A DNA stretch of 64,000 nt from Tilletiaria anomala UBC 951 (Eukaryota; Basidiomycota; Exobasidiomycetes; Georgefischeriales; Tilletiariaceae), in contig NW_013546986.1 in NCBI RefSeq assembly GCF_000711695.1, positions 85,720 through 149,719 on the forward strand, given 5' to 3'. Positions 37,227 to 50,625 of the stretch are shown one piece after another. The notes under the pieces were generated by a model. The model was not told where the DNA came from, made no database searches, and saw nothing but the letters and a program-made list of their open reading frames with translations. Within the stretch, counting starts at the first letter, position 1. The number at the start of each line of letters is the position of its first letter. The translations under genes were made by a program, and so were the position numbers.

Positions 37227-38218
37227 GCTGAAGATGAGGTCTTCTTCCGGCTCTATCAACTAAGCGCAACGGCCCTGGCTCACGCCTCAACGTAGAGGAG
37301 AGGTAACTGCACCGTTTCTATGGCTGGTTCGCAAACGACCAAGCAGCGAAGATATAGTCGTGTGAACCTGGAAGACGACGAATATTATTTGTGTTGTTGC
37401 AACGTGTGGTGACGGCGGTTGAGAGACACTCGCAAGCTCTCTGCGATCAAGAGACTGGGTCCGCGTTGGGAAGACTGTTTTGGCTAGACTAAAGTGGGGC
37501 ACCTGCGCTCTCTCCCCCATCCTTTCTTTTGAGAGGGGGGAAAAGGTCTCAGCGGATGCCCCCCTCAGCAGCGACAAGTTGAGTCTAGTTCTGATTCCAA
37601 GCATCTCGGACAAGCTGTGCAGCCATCACGAGCGACAGATGTGCTTGATCTCAGGAAGGACCATCAGGGTGCCTCTGTGCTCAAGACAGGTCGCAAGGGC
37701 CGCCATCACGATCGTGCTTCGTCGCTGCGATCGACCAGCACCGACGTGCGAATTTGCTTGACGCATCGCGGCAACGACGCGCTGCTCGCTTCGCTCATCG
37801 CTCACAGTAAAGAGGGGAGTCAGCTCCAATCCTCCCCCCTTCCTTTCCCTCGGCGTCAATACGCTCTGATTGATCGCACGGCCTTGTCTTACCCACGAAA
37901 CGATAATATACACAGGCCGTGAACAACCTCAGCAGCTGTCGTTGCACGTGCTTCCAGCAGGGCATTCACTCAGAGGCTTGCGACTTTGCTTCTCGCTTCT
38001 CTTCCCGCTCGCTTTCTCGCGCGTCCCCTGGCGCTCGCAGCTTCAGGTCAGTTTTGCTTCTCCGTCCTGCTTGCTGCGTATCAGCTCGGTGTTTTGCGGC
38101 TGCAAACGACACACAGGTAGCAACGCTGCCACAGACTTTTACGTCTCCGTTCCACCGCGTCTCGAAAGCACCAACGACGGCCCACGACTATAAAAGCGCA
38201 GGTCGTAATAGCAGTGAT
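37227..38218. promoter_or_regulatory. Divergent region EMC7 / FHA protein
   Basis: 992 bp between start codons. The plus frame of the downstream gene is open from 37919 but has no ATG before 38219. Pyrimidine-rich stretches lie at 37500-37540 and 37970-38080, typical of fungal promoters. No gene recognised. Confidence 0.45.
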
Positions 38219-40999
38219 ATGAGCTCCCACGCACCTGCGTTCTCCTCGCCGAGCACCACCGACGAGGGCGGCCACGCCGCTTCGACGACCTCGGCGCCAG
38301 CCACTGGCGCAGCTCCAGCAGCAGACTCATCAGCATCACTAACAACAGTGGCAGCAGGCACGAGTGGGCCGGGCAACGCGACTGTTTCCACGTCTAGTCC
38401 ACGACCCACCTCTGGTGGGGCCATGGCTCAGCTCGGGCTCGTTCCAGCGGGTGCTGCCATGTCGATCATTCGCAACCAGTCGAATCCTTCCACCAATACT
38501 TCTACCATTGGCGCAACATTCCCCGGACAAGCCAACAATATTGCCAACGGCAGTGGCAATGCGTCACCGATGAATCAGCCCACAGCGCCAGTGGCGCCAG
38601 CTGTGCAATCATCGAGTGGTCCGCAACCGCTGCAAGAGGGGGCGAGCGCGACCAATGGCATTGGCATTGTCAGCAGCAATAGCAATATGCCACCTGGCCT
38701 CGTCTATCCGGCTTTGCATCTGCACCCGGTCAACGATACATTTGCGCCGAAGCAGATCAACCTCGCTCCCCCCGGCCCGCACAATCGGATCCGCATCGGA
38801 AGACAGACGAATGCAAAGACCGTGCCGCATCCTAGCAATGGCTACTTTGACAGCAAGGTGCTCAGTAGGATGCATGCCGAGGTGTGGAGTCAAGATGGCA
38901 AGGTGAATGAGAGAGCATTTTATCTATTGTCTGGCTCTCACTGAATGCTCTGCCGATCGATCGGTGTATTTCCACAGGTCTACATCAAAGATATCAAGTC
39001 ATCGAACGGGACATTTATCAATGGCGATCGTCTGTCACCGGAAGCGCAAGAGTCGGAAATCTATGAGCTGCACAATGAAGACCTCGTGGAATTCGGCATC
39101 GACATTGTTGGTGATGATAACAAGACCATCATCCACCACAAGGTCGCCTGCCGCGTCTACCTCGTCATCACGGCCGAGGACGCACTTGGCATGCGCAATG
39201 ACTTCAATTCACTCTACCACGGCGGGCATCGCGCGCCGCTTGGCCATAACGGCATCGGACCGGGTGCAGAGGGCGGACTGCGTCGAGGCAAGAATCAAGG
39301 CATGAGCTTCGATCATATTCTCAGTCGCCTGCAGAACGAGCTGCAGAAGAGCCGGGAGACGGGCAACGAGCTCGGAGGCTTGACCACCACGTTTTCCGAT
39401 ATCCATGACACATTGGGAGGAGGATTAGCCCCGACATCGCAGCCATCTTATCAGCACATGGTACCACCCCTGGTATCAGAGAGCGACGCGGCGGCCAACA
39501 AGGCGGCGATCGAAGATGCCAAAAAGCAATCTGCGCAGGTAGCGGCGCTGCAGACGTCGCTGGTGGAGACGCAGGCTTCGCTCGCCGCGCACGTCGACAA
39601 GATCCGTACGTTGGAAAGCATGCTAGCGGAGCACGAGCAGATCAAGGCGGAAGTTGGTCTGCTGAAGTACCAAATGGAGCTGGCGAAACACGAGGTCGAT
39701 GTGATGATCCAGTCGCGTCGGGAGGCGGCACCCACTGGCAGAACGTCAACAGCGGCAGGGTCGGACGCAGAGGAGGACTTTGACGATGGTGCGAGCGTCG
39801 CCAGCGTCTACACAGTCACACAGGACACTGCTGGAAACGAGATGCCAAAACTCCCGAAAGGCGTGGACGAGGTGGAAGGTGTCGCATTCGAAGCAAAGCA
39901 TGCTGCTCCACGCGACCACATCGGTCCAGCAGCGCCTCCGGACGTCCCACCGCACCTTATGGCCAAGGGCACGGAGATTGTCGATTCGCCTTCTTCCTCT
40001 GCTGCGCTTGACGATCTCACGAAGCAATTCGAAGCGCGCAACGCAGCACTCGTGCATCGGCTAGAGTCACTTGAAGGCCAGCTGGAGCAGGCTCTGTCGC
40101 TCGGACGCGATCTGCAGGGCCGGGTGCAGAGCCTGGAAGCGCAAGTTGCAGAGAAGGCCAAGGTGATCGAGGGCACGGCCAACTCGATGAAGGCTATGGA
40201 GGGTCGCTGGGCGGAGTGGCGCGAGCAAATCGAGGAAGGGTGGCGCAGGGAGCGAAAAGGGTGGGAGGAGGAGCGCGAGCACATCCGCAGCGTCGTGCTG
40301 GCGTGGGATGAGGCGAACAAGAAGCTGGAAGAGGAAGTGGCCAACGCATCATGTGCCCCTGGTTCCAGTCTGCGAGCAGGCGGTGGGTCACAGACGCCCT
40401 CCTCTGGCGGTGCAGGCAAGAGGCGAGGGAGCAAGAACGCAAAGCGACGGGCTGGGAAGCGACACGTCAACCGCGACTTGCGGGCGCTGCTCTACAAAGC
40501 CGACTTCAACCGTGATGCCAGCACGCTCTTGTCGTCTGATGAGGCAGATGACGACGAGGCAGACCACAAGTCTACGTCCACGACGGACCGCAGCACGAGC
40601 TCGTCCACCGCTAGCGGGAGCGGCAGCGCCGGGAAAGCGAGCACGACGGCGACGAGCCCGCCGCTAACGGCTAGCAACGCCAGCTCCGGCTCCGAGGATG
40701 GCACGCGAAATATCCGCGGGGCCAGTAGCACGGCGAAGAAAGTCGCCAATTCGCTCTCGCAGAAGCTAGGCAGCAATGGAGGCGAGGATGCTCCAACCTT
40801 GCCGTTCATGTTCAAAGACAACGTGCGTATCGTGTTGGGCAATCTGTACCCCTCTTTGTCTTACACTGTGCTGACGTTGTGCCCTGTTTGTATATGTGTA
40901 TGGGTCCTAAAGGCGGCAGCGTTGCCCTTGCTTACAGCATGCGGCGTCGTACTGGTCGGCGCGGCAGCGTGGGCTTTCGCCAAAAAGGAGAAGACATGA
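38219..40999 (+). CDS. FHA-domain, coiled-coil, tail-anchored protein (SLMAP/Far9-Far10/VPS64 type)
   Basis: Exons join(38219..38902, 38978..40999), 901 aa. A Ser/Thr/Ala-rich N-terminus (~170 residues) precedes a complete FHA domain at about 180-300: RIRIGRQTNAKT, SRMHAEVW, KDIKSSNGTFING, HNEDLVEFGIDIV. Coiled coils span ~390-460 and ~590-690. A basic stretch (KRRGSKNAKRRAGKRH) and a Ser-rich linker follow. A hydrophobic C-terminal anchor (ALPLLTACGVVLVGAAAWAF) ends KKEKT. This order is that of SLMAP and the yeast Far9/Far10 subunits of STRIPAK, anchored at the ER or nuclear envelope. A further 90-nt in-frame intron (40823-40912, donor GTGCGT, branch CTGAC, acceptor AAG) may be removed, giving 871 aa and a cleaner single anchor. 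Confidence 0.75.
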
Positions 41000-41516
41000 A
41001 GATCCATCCATCTTCACAATATCACCCTCAAGGGCAGTGAGTGTCAGGCCTCGGCTCTCGGAGCAACTGCGGCTGCTCCCACGTTTCCAACGAGATACAC
41101 CCTCTCTCGCGCTGGTTTCGATGGTTATGATACGCAAAAACGAGGCGATCGCCAAACTTTCGGCCGGCCGCATCGCAACAATTCGCAAAAAATCACGTTT
41201 TCACGTTCACATGCTCTTGCGCACTTCTAACGACATTCCTGCACAGTAGCCTCATCAATTCCCAATTGAATCTCTGCAATACGCGACTCTTCCTCGTTCG
41301 GGCCGCACACGTCAACCCATTGGCCTCCGCAGCGCGACGCAGCGAACTGCAGCAGTGGTAAAGCACCGCTCATCACGTCTGCCGATCACCGTTCACTGTG
41401 CTGCTGCATTCATAGTAATATCATACAAGTGTGGCCCGTTAGCTGAGCATCATGCGAGGTGTAGGAAGGGCGTGAGGGTGATGATGTGCAACGGGGAGAC
41501 AAGCGTGAAGATGAGC
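41000..41516. other. Convergent region FHA protein / RPL38
   Basis: 517 bp between stop codons of convergent genes; no open frame with a recognisable family and no RNA gene seen. Confidence 0.45.
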
Positions 41517-42580
41517 TTAGTTCTTCTTCGATGCCTTGCCCTTGACCTCAGTGACGTTCAGGCCTGTTAAAAGTGTATACGTAACGTCAGTACCATTTCG
41601 CTCGAAGCAAAGAAAACAAAGCGAAAGTTGCTCCGCCTTGACTGTAAGCTGCTACTTCCTGCCCTGTGCCAAACCTTCAGGACCCGGTGATCCTGATATC
41701 GATGCGCAAGAAGAGTCCCTGGAGCGCGCCTAGCCGGCAGGTAGGCTGGCCATAAATGTTCTTCCATTCAAACCAATCTCACGCTGCGCCTGTTCGCTTT
41801 CCGTCTACTCCTTTCCCGCCAGCGCCGCCATCAACGTAGACGGTGCATTGTCGCAGAATGGCTGTTGCCGTTGCGTGTCGCCTAAGACTCACCTGGCGGC
41901 AGACTGTTCTTGAGCTTCTCTGCCTTCTCTGCATCCTCGACCACGAGGGTGTAGAGGTACTTGCTGCAACGGATCTTGAACTTGGTCTGTGTAATCTTGC
42001 CGCTGGAGCTGCTCGACCTCTTCTTGCCAGACTGCGCGGCGGAGGACCGGATGACAGTCCGCTTGATGCGGGCCGCCGAGGCGTCCTTACGCCGGGCGAT
42101 CTCGAGGAAGTTCTTGATGTCGGTGACTTGGCGAGGCTGTAAACACGAGTTCATTCGATGTCAGAATCAGTTTCTCGGGCTGATGTTGCAAGTCAACGGA
42201 CCGCGCTCGTTCTCTCAAGGTAGGCTGCCGACAGATCGTTCGAAGATCCAAGCCTGATGCGTTGGGAAACTTCTTCCAGCTGCATCCCGACTGAAATTGG
42301 TAGCACGTTGCCACTCGCCCTGCCGCATGCTTCATACCAATCGCCTACTTCAAGGTCTGAAGTCGGATCAATTGCATGGAGTCTTGTCGCCGCCGCCCGT
42401 TCGTCGCTTGGCTCTTGATGCCCATAAAGGGGCTTGCGAAGCTTCGCTGTTCCACTTCAGGTGCTTCCAACACTTCACCCATCCCTATCTACCCCTGCGC
42501 GCAAGTCTCCCCATTTCACCCGCTTCTGACCGTCGCCCGGAAGGCCATGATGCAAGCTGTGCGCCTCGCAAACTCACCAT
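41517..42580 (-). CDS. RPL38: 60S ribosomal protein eL38
   Basis: Exons complement(join(41517..41563, 41893..42136, 42578..42580)), 97 aa. The first coding exon is just the ATG, followed directly by GTGAGT and a 441-bp intron, a layout common in ribosomal protein genes. The protein reads [20 protein letters not shown], then ARIKRT, then an unusual ~23-residue Ser/Lys-rich insertion, then [20 protein letters not shown] and [15 protein letters not shown]. The family is normally ~70-80 residues, so the insertion makes this copy long. No intron can remove the insertion while keeping frame in an obvious way. Divergent from RPS14. Confidence 0.93.
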
Positions 42581-44442
<1,862 letters not shown>

Positions 44443-46286
44443 TTTGTGGCTTCGGTCGGCTCCGCGTCCCCGCCGCTGGGCTATTCGCACATTCCTAGGC
44501 TTTCTACTGTATGCTTTTTTGCGTGCTTTTCTTGCTGTATCGCTCGTCAGCTGGTGGATGTCTCTTGAGAAATCGCGGGAGATGGAGGCACACAGCCGTG
44601 CCGCGTGTGTGCTGGCTCGCATATGGGCGAGGCAGAGACTTGAGGATGTGAAAACACGAGCCAACACGCCTAGCTGCGTGGCCCCATGGCTTGTGGTTTC
44701 AGCGAGCGGCCTTGTGTGTCCCGCGGGTTTCACAGGCCTTGCATCCATTCACTCCAGGGACAGGCGACGCGGTGGGTAGGGTAGGGTAGGCGTGACATTG
44801 GCAGCGCAACAGCAGACTCGCCATGTGAGGCCACACGTCGCTCTTGTCGTGGCAAGTGTGTATGGAATGTACTCGTACGTACCTCGCATGTATTCCCGAT
44901 TTGACGGCAGACATGCAGTGTGCGGCGGACGCGCTCAGCGCAGACAGCTCGGCGTCTTGTCAGGCGCGGCCCTGCCACAAGTCGGATGCAGTTTGCAGAG
45001 CTTACAAATGTGTATACATCATGTGTATGTGTTGCCCGCAGCGGCGACAGCGGTAGCGATGGCCGCGTGGTCGCGTAGGCCTCTGATGCTTTGCATGGAC
45101 ACAGACCGGCACACCCTGGCGCCAGGCGGTAGGGCTGGCACTCGGCTGCCTGCGAGTCGAGGACTGTGAGAAAGGACTCCCCGAAACGTATTCGTTCGGA
45201 CAGCTTGCAAACAGACTGCAGCACCAGGCTCTAGATCGGCGGGAAATCGCACAGAGGTACTGAGGTGATACATGCATACACTCGGCTGAGGGGTGCTGAT
45301 CCATATGCGATTTGGAGAGACCTATGATCTACATGGGCATATACCAGTCGCTTAAGCTGAGAACCAGCCACCAAGCGCTCCGCGCGTTTTTTCGAGCGTG
45401 TCCATTGACCCATCCCTCTGTACCAGTTCCATGCAGCATACTAAAGCTCTTTGTCGTGTTCTAAACAGGTGTGTGTATATCTTCCGCAAGCATGGGTGAT
45501 GAGATGACGAGAAGTTGATGGCCTGGTAGAGAGGGAAACGTCTCACGTCTCTACACAGTATATTCCGACCTACGAAGTCTCTGATGAGGCTAATTCTATT
45601 TTATTTATTTATCTCCCATCGGCTCCGAAAACGGCAGGAAAAGAAAGAGAAGAGCACGCGGTGAGGAGCGCGGTAAGGAACCGGTCGGTCCCTACTAGCC
45701 GAGCTAGCGCGCTTCATCATGGATCACACACAACACGTGCACTGTCTTGACGCTTGCTCCTCGCCTGCTCTCTGTGCAGAGCATCTCTTCTCTCTGCCCT
45801 CTGCACACAGCGCCAAGCTGGGCGCGGGAGTGTGTGAAAGAGGGGAGCCTCTGCACTCTGCAGCCCCCTGTCCGCCAGGCGCCGTCCAGTGTCCACCGCA
45901 TGGAAATGGGGATGGCGAGGAGAGGAGTTAAGAGGAACGGGGAGGGGAGGGGTTAGGCAAACGAGCCACAGATGGCAGCGGCCCGACGAGTCACTGCACG
46001 CACGCTCTCGGCGCCGTGCCCTCTGTAGGCTTCTGTATTATACCTGGAGAGGTGTGTGGATGTGGTGGGGGCCATGTGGCTCTTATCTCAAGATCTCACA
46101 TCGAAACTATACATGCACATATACCATACATAGATGCTGCTGGCCCTCCCTTTACAAACCCACCCTCCTCCCTGCGCCTCGGGTAGAATCTACACCCGCT
46201 CGCGAGCGTCACCTCTTGCTCTCTACACCGCCGCCGCTTCCTCCCATCTCCACCTCACTGTTTCCCTGCCCGTTCCCCATCGCACC
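44443..46286. other. 1.8-kb region without recognised gene
   Basis: Several open frames overlap on both strands (e.g. 44730-45224 minus) but none shows a known family, consistent splicing or convincing coding character. A (TAGGG)3-like tract occurs at about 44771-44788. Alternating pyrimidine/purine TGTGTATAT-type stretches are present (45005-45035, 45470-45482). The last ~150 bp is the CT-rich promoter of the RNase T2 gene. Confidence 0.4.
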
Positions 46287-47213
46287 ATGCGCGCCACCCT
46301 TTTCATTGCCGCCGTCGCCGCCGCCGTAGGTGGCGCCGGCACGATCGTTGGTGCGTCGCCGTCCGGACCGGCGCAAGCAAGCCCTGCCGCCGCCGCGTTC
46401 GGCGGGTCGATCGGGAACTACGTGCAGTGCGCACGCGCGCTGACCGTGCGCTCGTGCTCAGCCGCGTCGGCCGCGTTCAAGGCTAACTCGCCTTCGGCGT
46501 GCTGCACCAACACATGGATCGACGCCAGAAACCAGACTGACGTCGGGCAGCAGAGCGGCCTCATCCTCAGCACCCAGTTCTGGGACGGCGGCGCGTCTGG
46601 CCAGGCGGACCTCGTACGCAGCACCTCCATCCACGGCCTCTGGCCCGACCACTGCGATGGGTCGTACCCGCAGTACTGCACTGCGCAGACCGGCATCCCC
46701 GAGCGCACCGCCGCGCAGATCGTGCAGATTATCAGCCAGAACGACCCGGCGCTGTTCGCGTACATGCAAAAGTACTACCTCGGCACCCCCGACGCGCCGT
46801 CGTTCTGGGAGCACGAGTACAACAAGCACGGCACCTGCTACAGCACTCTCCGCGCAGAGTGCAACGCCCATCTCACCCAGCCGGGCCTGAGCGTCGAGGA
46901 CAGCGTGGTGCTCAACTACTTCCGCGAGATTGTCAAGCGGTTCCAGCGCCACCCCACGTATGACTGGCTCGCCCAGGCCGGAATCACCCCGTCCGACAAG
47001 AAGACGTACAACCTGGCCGAAATGCAAGCCGCCCTCAAGAGTGGTAGCGGCGCCACGCCGTACATTGGCTGCACCTCCACCGGCGCGTTCGACGAGGTAT
47101 GGTACTTTAACTACGTCTACGGCCCCCTCATCAACGGCTACTACGTCCCCACCGAGAGCACTTCCAAGAGCTCCTGCCCCGCAACCGGCATCAAGTACCT
47201 CCCCAAGGTATAA
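46287..47213 (+). CDS. Secreted ribonuclease T2
   Basis: Single exon, 308 aa. The start at 46287 gives a signal peptide (MRATLFIAAVAAAVGGAGTI, then VGAS). Catalytic site 1 is STSIHGLWPDHCDG and site 2 is FWEHEYNKHGTCY, each with the catalytic His; Glu and Lys of site 2 are present. Eight or more cysteines fit the disulfide pattern of fungal T2 enzymes. It should be an extracellular or vacuolar endoribonuclease yielding 3'-phosphates via 2',3'-cyclic intermediates. Codons are strongly C/G-ending compared with the neighbouring decayed DNA, consistent with an intact, expressed gene. An upstream in-frame ATG (46134) exists but would bury the signal peptide. Confidence 0.92.
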   Translation: MRATLFIAAVAAAVGGAGTIVGASPSGPAQASPAAAAFGGSIGNYVQCARALTVRSCSAASAAFKANSPSACCTNTWIDARNQTDVGQQSGLILSTQFWDGGASGQADLVRSTSIHGLWPDHCDGSYPQYCTAQTGIPERTAAQIVQIISQNDPALFAYMQKYYLGTPDAPSFWEHEYNKHGTCYSTLRAECNAHLTQPGLSVEDSVVLNYFREIVKRFQRHPTYDWLAQAGITPSDKKTYNLAEMQAALKSGSGATPYIGCTSTGAFDEVWYFNYVYGPLINGYYVPTESTSKSSCPATGIKYLPKV

Positions 47214-47483
47214 TCATCACCTCCATAATCGCAACCTGCTGCATGTAAATAGATCTGGGCCGCCAGATTGCCCGTCGGCCCAGATGCATTGTCCACAATA
47301 GTAAACTTGCATTACAAGAAACTATTCCATCAGAGCAGAGCAGCGACTCGCTTTCCTGTCTGGAGGGTGTAGAGGCAACCCCATTTTTTGTATGATCCGT
47401 GCATGCATTTCACGTCACACCAAAGATGACGCAGGCAACGTATCGTGGACGCCCATCGTGATGCCGTTGAGCGCACTACTGCC
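47214..47483. other. 3' flank of the RNase T2 gene
   Basis: 270 bp downstream of the stop. It contains an inverted repeat around 47250-47290 (CTGGGCCGCC / GGCCCAG), a possible transcript-end hairpin. No gene seen. Confidence 0.35.
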
Positions 47484-48730
47484 CTACAGCTCGACCGCGT
47501 CGCTGAGCGCGGAGTGACGGCGAACCTGCCCTGCTTGGGGAGAACGGGTTCCTCCACACCTCGAAGATGACATTGGCGTTGCCCGCGATGGCCTTCGCGA
47601 GGTTGACGTGCGCAGCGCATTAACGAGCGTCGCATTCGCGCACCGCGCGGGTGTCTGCAGCCCGCGCAACAGCAGGGTCGTGCTCGCCGCGCCGGCGCAG
47701 GAGCGCGCAGCACGCGCGTCAGCCCCGAGCGACATGAGGCCCGACTGCCAACTCCAGGCGGCGGGCCCGTAATACGCGGCGCAGTCGAACACACCGACAT
47801 TGCTCCGGTTCGCCTCGGCCACCGGATTACCGACGAAGATGCTCACGTTCGGCAGCAGTCGGTCCGAGAACGGCGCACTGCATGTAGTCCGCCGTCAGGT
47901 TCCGCCAGGAGTCCAGCCTGAAGCCCAGGTCGGAGTGCAGCACGTCGATCACCGAGCTATTGTCGCAACGCGATGGCTGTCCAGCGTCTTTGGCGCAGTG
48001 TAGATGCTAGCCGTCTCAGTCGTCGTCGTAGAATTCGCCGCTCCATCCTCCTCGCGCGCAGGGAACATCAGGATTCATTCTCGGTCGCATTCGGTACCGT
48101 AGCCCTCGGGCTGGAGCTGTCGTCGGCGGTGGTGATAAGGGGGCCGTTTCCATATAGCAGCGATGTGGTCGAGTTGGGCCGCAGCAAATAATCAGTTAGG
48201 AAAGCATTCGCCTCGTCCGCAGGGATCATCGACTCGAAGAATTGCAGCGACTTTTCCTCTCACGTCTGCGCATAGCTCCTCACCGTAGCCTCCAGCGAGC
48301 TGTTCCAGTTTCCAACCTGCACCAAGTCGGCAGTGACGTACAGCGCAGCAGGTCACAGCGCTGTGTTGACCTCGGATGCGCGCGAGCCGAAGCCGAAGCT
48401 CTCGTTCGAGTCCCTCAAGTTTTCAACGGGCTGGCGGTCGCCGTCAACGTCTGGTAGGCCATCAGGTTCTGGAAGTTGCTCGGGTCCGTGGCAAAGGCTT
48501 CAGAGGAGTTGAGAATGTACTGCACATTTGCGTCGACAAGTTTGCGGTAGGTCGTACCGTTAGCTGGCGAGACTACTAGTGCGGTTGAGGAACGCCTGTG
48601 CGGTCTGGCTGGCTGTGTCGGAAAACGTGCCCACCCGCTGCGAGCAGCGGGGTCAACGCAGAGTGACAGTATCTTGAATGACTACATTTTTGTTTCGCTG
48701 CTGAAAGATGTTGTTGAGGGAAGCGAGTGT
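47484..48730 (-). pseudogene. Decayed gene for an unidentified, probably secreted protein
   Basis: On the minus strand, blocks of protein-like sequence can be read in changing frames: NVVIQDTVTL, KLVDANVQYILNSSEAF, NFQNLMAYQTLTATASP, SNESFGFGSRASEVNT, ALYVTADLVQVGNWNSS, LQFFESMIPADEANAF, IDVLHSDLGFRLDSWRN and GVFDCAAYYGPAAWSWQSG. They follow one another in order but are separated by stops and frame changes at several places (near 48362, 48260, 48060, 47845). Short introns cannot explain all of them. Asn-x-Ser/Thr sites and the style suggest a secreted protein. The family was not recognised. Confidence 0.55.
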
Positions 48731-50093
48731 CAGAAGGAAAAGAAAGATGAGCAAACAGATAGTAGCAAAACTACGTTATATATTTATTGTGAGCTGTTGC
48801 GAGTCGGTTCGAAGAGCAAAATCTTGTCACCCATCGGTATGTGGGGGTTGCGCCTCGCTCTACAGTCTACATGCTGCAATGAGAACAGTAGTGAATGCTC
48901 CCGGGTTGACCGCTGGCCGGCCGATCGTTGAACCTTTCGAGGAAGCGTTCTGCGATAAGAGTGGAGCAAGGTCACACGAGCTGTGTACGGGATGTTCGCC
49001 AAGGCCACCTCAGGTCAAGCAGCCATCTCTCTCCGCAGACCACATTCCACAGCACAGCCCTTCCGTTGCAGATCGCTCGTGCATCGCTTGTTTCCCTTTT
49101 TTTATGCAGCTGACTTGCTCCGTGCGGTGTGATCGCCCGTTCAGCTCCCTGGCGGCGCTCCTCTTCAAAGTGAGGTTGTTGAAGACCAGGAGCTGGAGAA
49201 GCCACATGAATCGACCGCCAAGAAAACTCTCTCTATGATATGACAAGATGTAGCCGGTATTTATTGTCCATCTAGAGACACATGTGTCGGGACATGCTCC
49301 GAGGAGCCCTCAAAGCGATCTCAAGACGTGAAAAGAAAGCACAACTCACCTTGCAATCAACAATTCACGATCGAAGATCGGCGAAAAACTTGGCGTACAT
49401 TCACTCTGCGCCAAAAATCGGCACGTCCTAAACCAGACCGAGATCCCAGATCCTATAGAGGCCGTCACCTGTTTGCACCTGTCCATGGCACTCCCGTGGT
49501 TGCCCATGGGCAGTCAACCGAGATGGCTGTCTATGAAGTGTGACGATATGATTAATATGGCGTTGCACCGTGGACCAACGGTGCAACGCGCGACTACAGG
49601 CGCCACCAGCACCTCCGCGGCGTCGCCAATACTTTCGTCGTGCTGTCTGTAGGTTGCCGTGGTACGTGCCTGATACGCCACCGGCGTGTATACTGCGAGT
49701 AGAACGGTCAGGAGGTACGCCGTCGTAGGGCGTCAACAGGTCCTCTCAGTACGACATCCTTAAATGTCTCAAATCAACAATATTGTGCCATTGCACTGTG
49801 GTCGGCGACGAGAATGAAGCCGATTATGTCGAGGTTGCTGATCTGCACTGCTTAAGCACCCTTTCTCGTCCACATCCGCATCATTCAAACGTCAAAGGTG
49901 GCTAGATGATCGACGCCCCCGCTGACAGTGATCGCCAAGCCTGTCCTGCGAGGGTCAGCTCTGACCTGGCCAGCCACAGGGTCACCTCCAGCCTCCTCAG
50001 CGTCAGGTATATTTCGACCAAGCTTCTCCCCCCCCCCTCCCCTCGGGATACAGTAGCTACACCGCCACCCGTCGCCGCTGTGGAAATACTATC
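48731..50093. other. Region without recognised gene
   Basis: 1.36 kb with only short frames. A near-perfect hairpin GTTGCACCGTGGACCAACGGTGCAAC lies at about 49562-49587, split here as arms GTTGCACCGT and ACGGTGCAAC. A C-tract is at about 50031-50040. Otherwise nothing could be supported. Confidence 0.4.
49562..49587. repeat. Short perfect inverted repeat
   Basis: Arms GTTGCACCGT and ACGGTGCAAC with a 6-nt spacer, so the transcript or single strand could form a 10-bp hairpin. It lies between two decayed genes. It could be a palindromic binding site or the remains of a mobile element; no adjacent coding sequence decides this. Confidence 0.6.
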
Positions 50094-50625
50094 AAGGAGA
50101 AAAAGATTTACAACATAGTTGTTCTTGCCGGCGACTCGCATGCTTACTGGGTCTTTGACGGCAGCCTGCCCGAGGTTTGGACAAGTACGGTGAGTCAAGC
50201 TTGAGCTCAAAGAAGGGTACTCCCCTCGTTGACAACTAGCTCTCTCATTGAAGACACTGGCATGCAAAGATCCGGCCACAGGAAAGGGTGCAACTTTTGT
50301 CGAATCCTCAGTCACCGCTGTCTCCCCACCAATTAATACGGCAAGAACCTGGCTCAGGAGAAGGGTGATGCGCATACGAAGGCACTCGTCACGCACAAGA
50401 ACTTGGCCTACGCCGACGGTGCCCGCCGCGACTGGTACAAGCTCACCGTCTTCCAAAACATGGTGCAGGCCGACTATTACGATGTGGACAATGTGTCCGA
50501 CCCCAACAGTGCCGTTGCACAGCTTGCCTCCTTCGATGTTAAGGACGGTGCCAACATTATTACCCACCCTATCAATGGCAATATGAAACCGGCCAGCGGA
50601 GTGATTCATCGGAGTTGTCAACTAC
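50094..50625 (+). pseudogene. Relic of a PhoD-type alkaline phosphatase gene
   Basis: Protein blocks in order on the plus strand: KKIYNIVVLAGDSHAYWVFD (about 50097-50156), LACKDPATGKGATFVESSVT (about 50256-50315) and then, after a frame change, a block reading KNLAQEKGDAHTKALVTHKN, followed by DWYKLTVFQNMVQADYYDVD. VVLAGDSH and the ATGKGATFVESSVTAVSPP segment match the C-terminal part of PhoD metallophosphatases, and GDSH supplies metal ligands. The N-terminal two thirds of the family, including the first metal-binding motifs, were not found upstream. Frameshift and truncation make this a pseudogene rather than a working enzyme. Confidence 0.6.

Noticed and set aside
44730-45224. 164-aa minus-strand open frame in the gene-poor region
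   Set aside because: Cys/Arg-rich shadow-like composition, overlapping frames on the other strand, no family and no splicing logic.
49902-50621. 239-aa minus-strand open frame
   Set aside because: Antisense to the PhoD relic; the protein has no recognisable family and mirrors the codon pattern of the plus-strand blocks.
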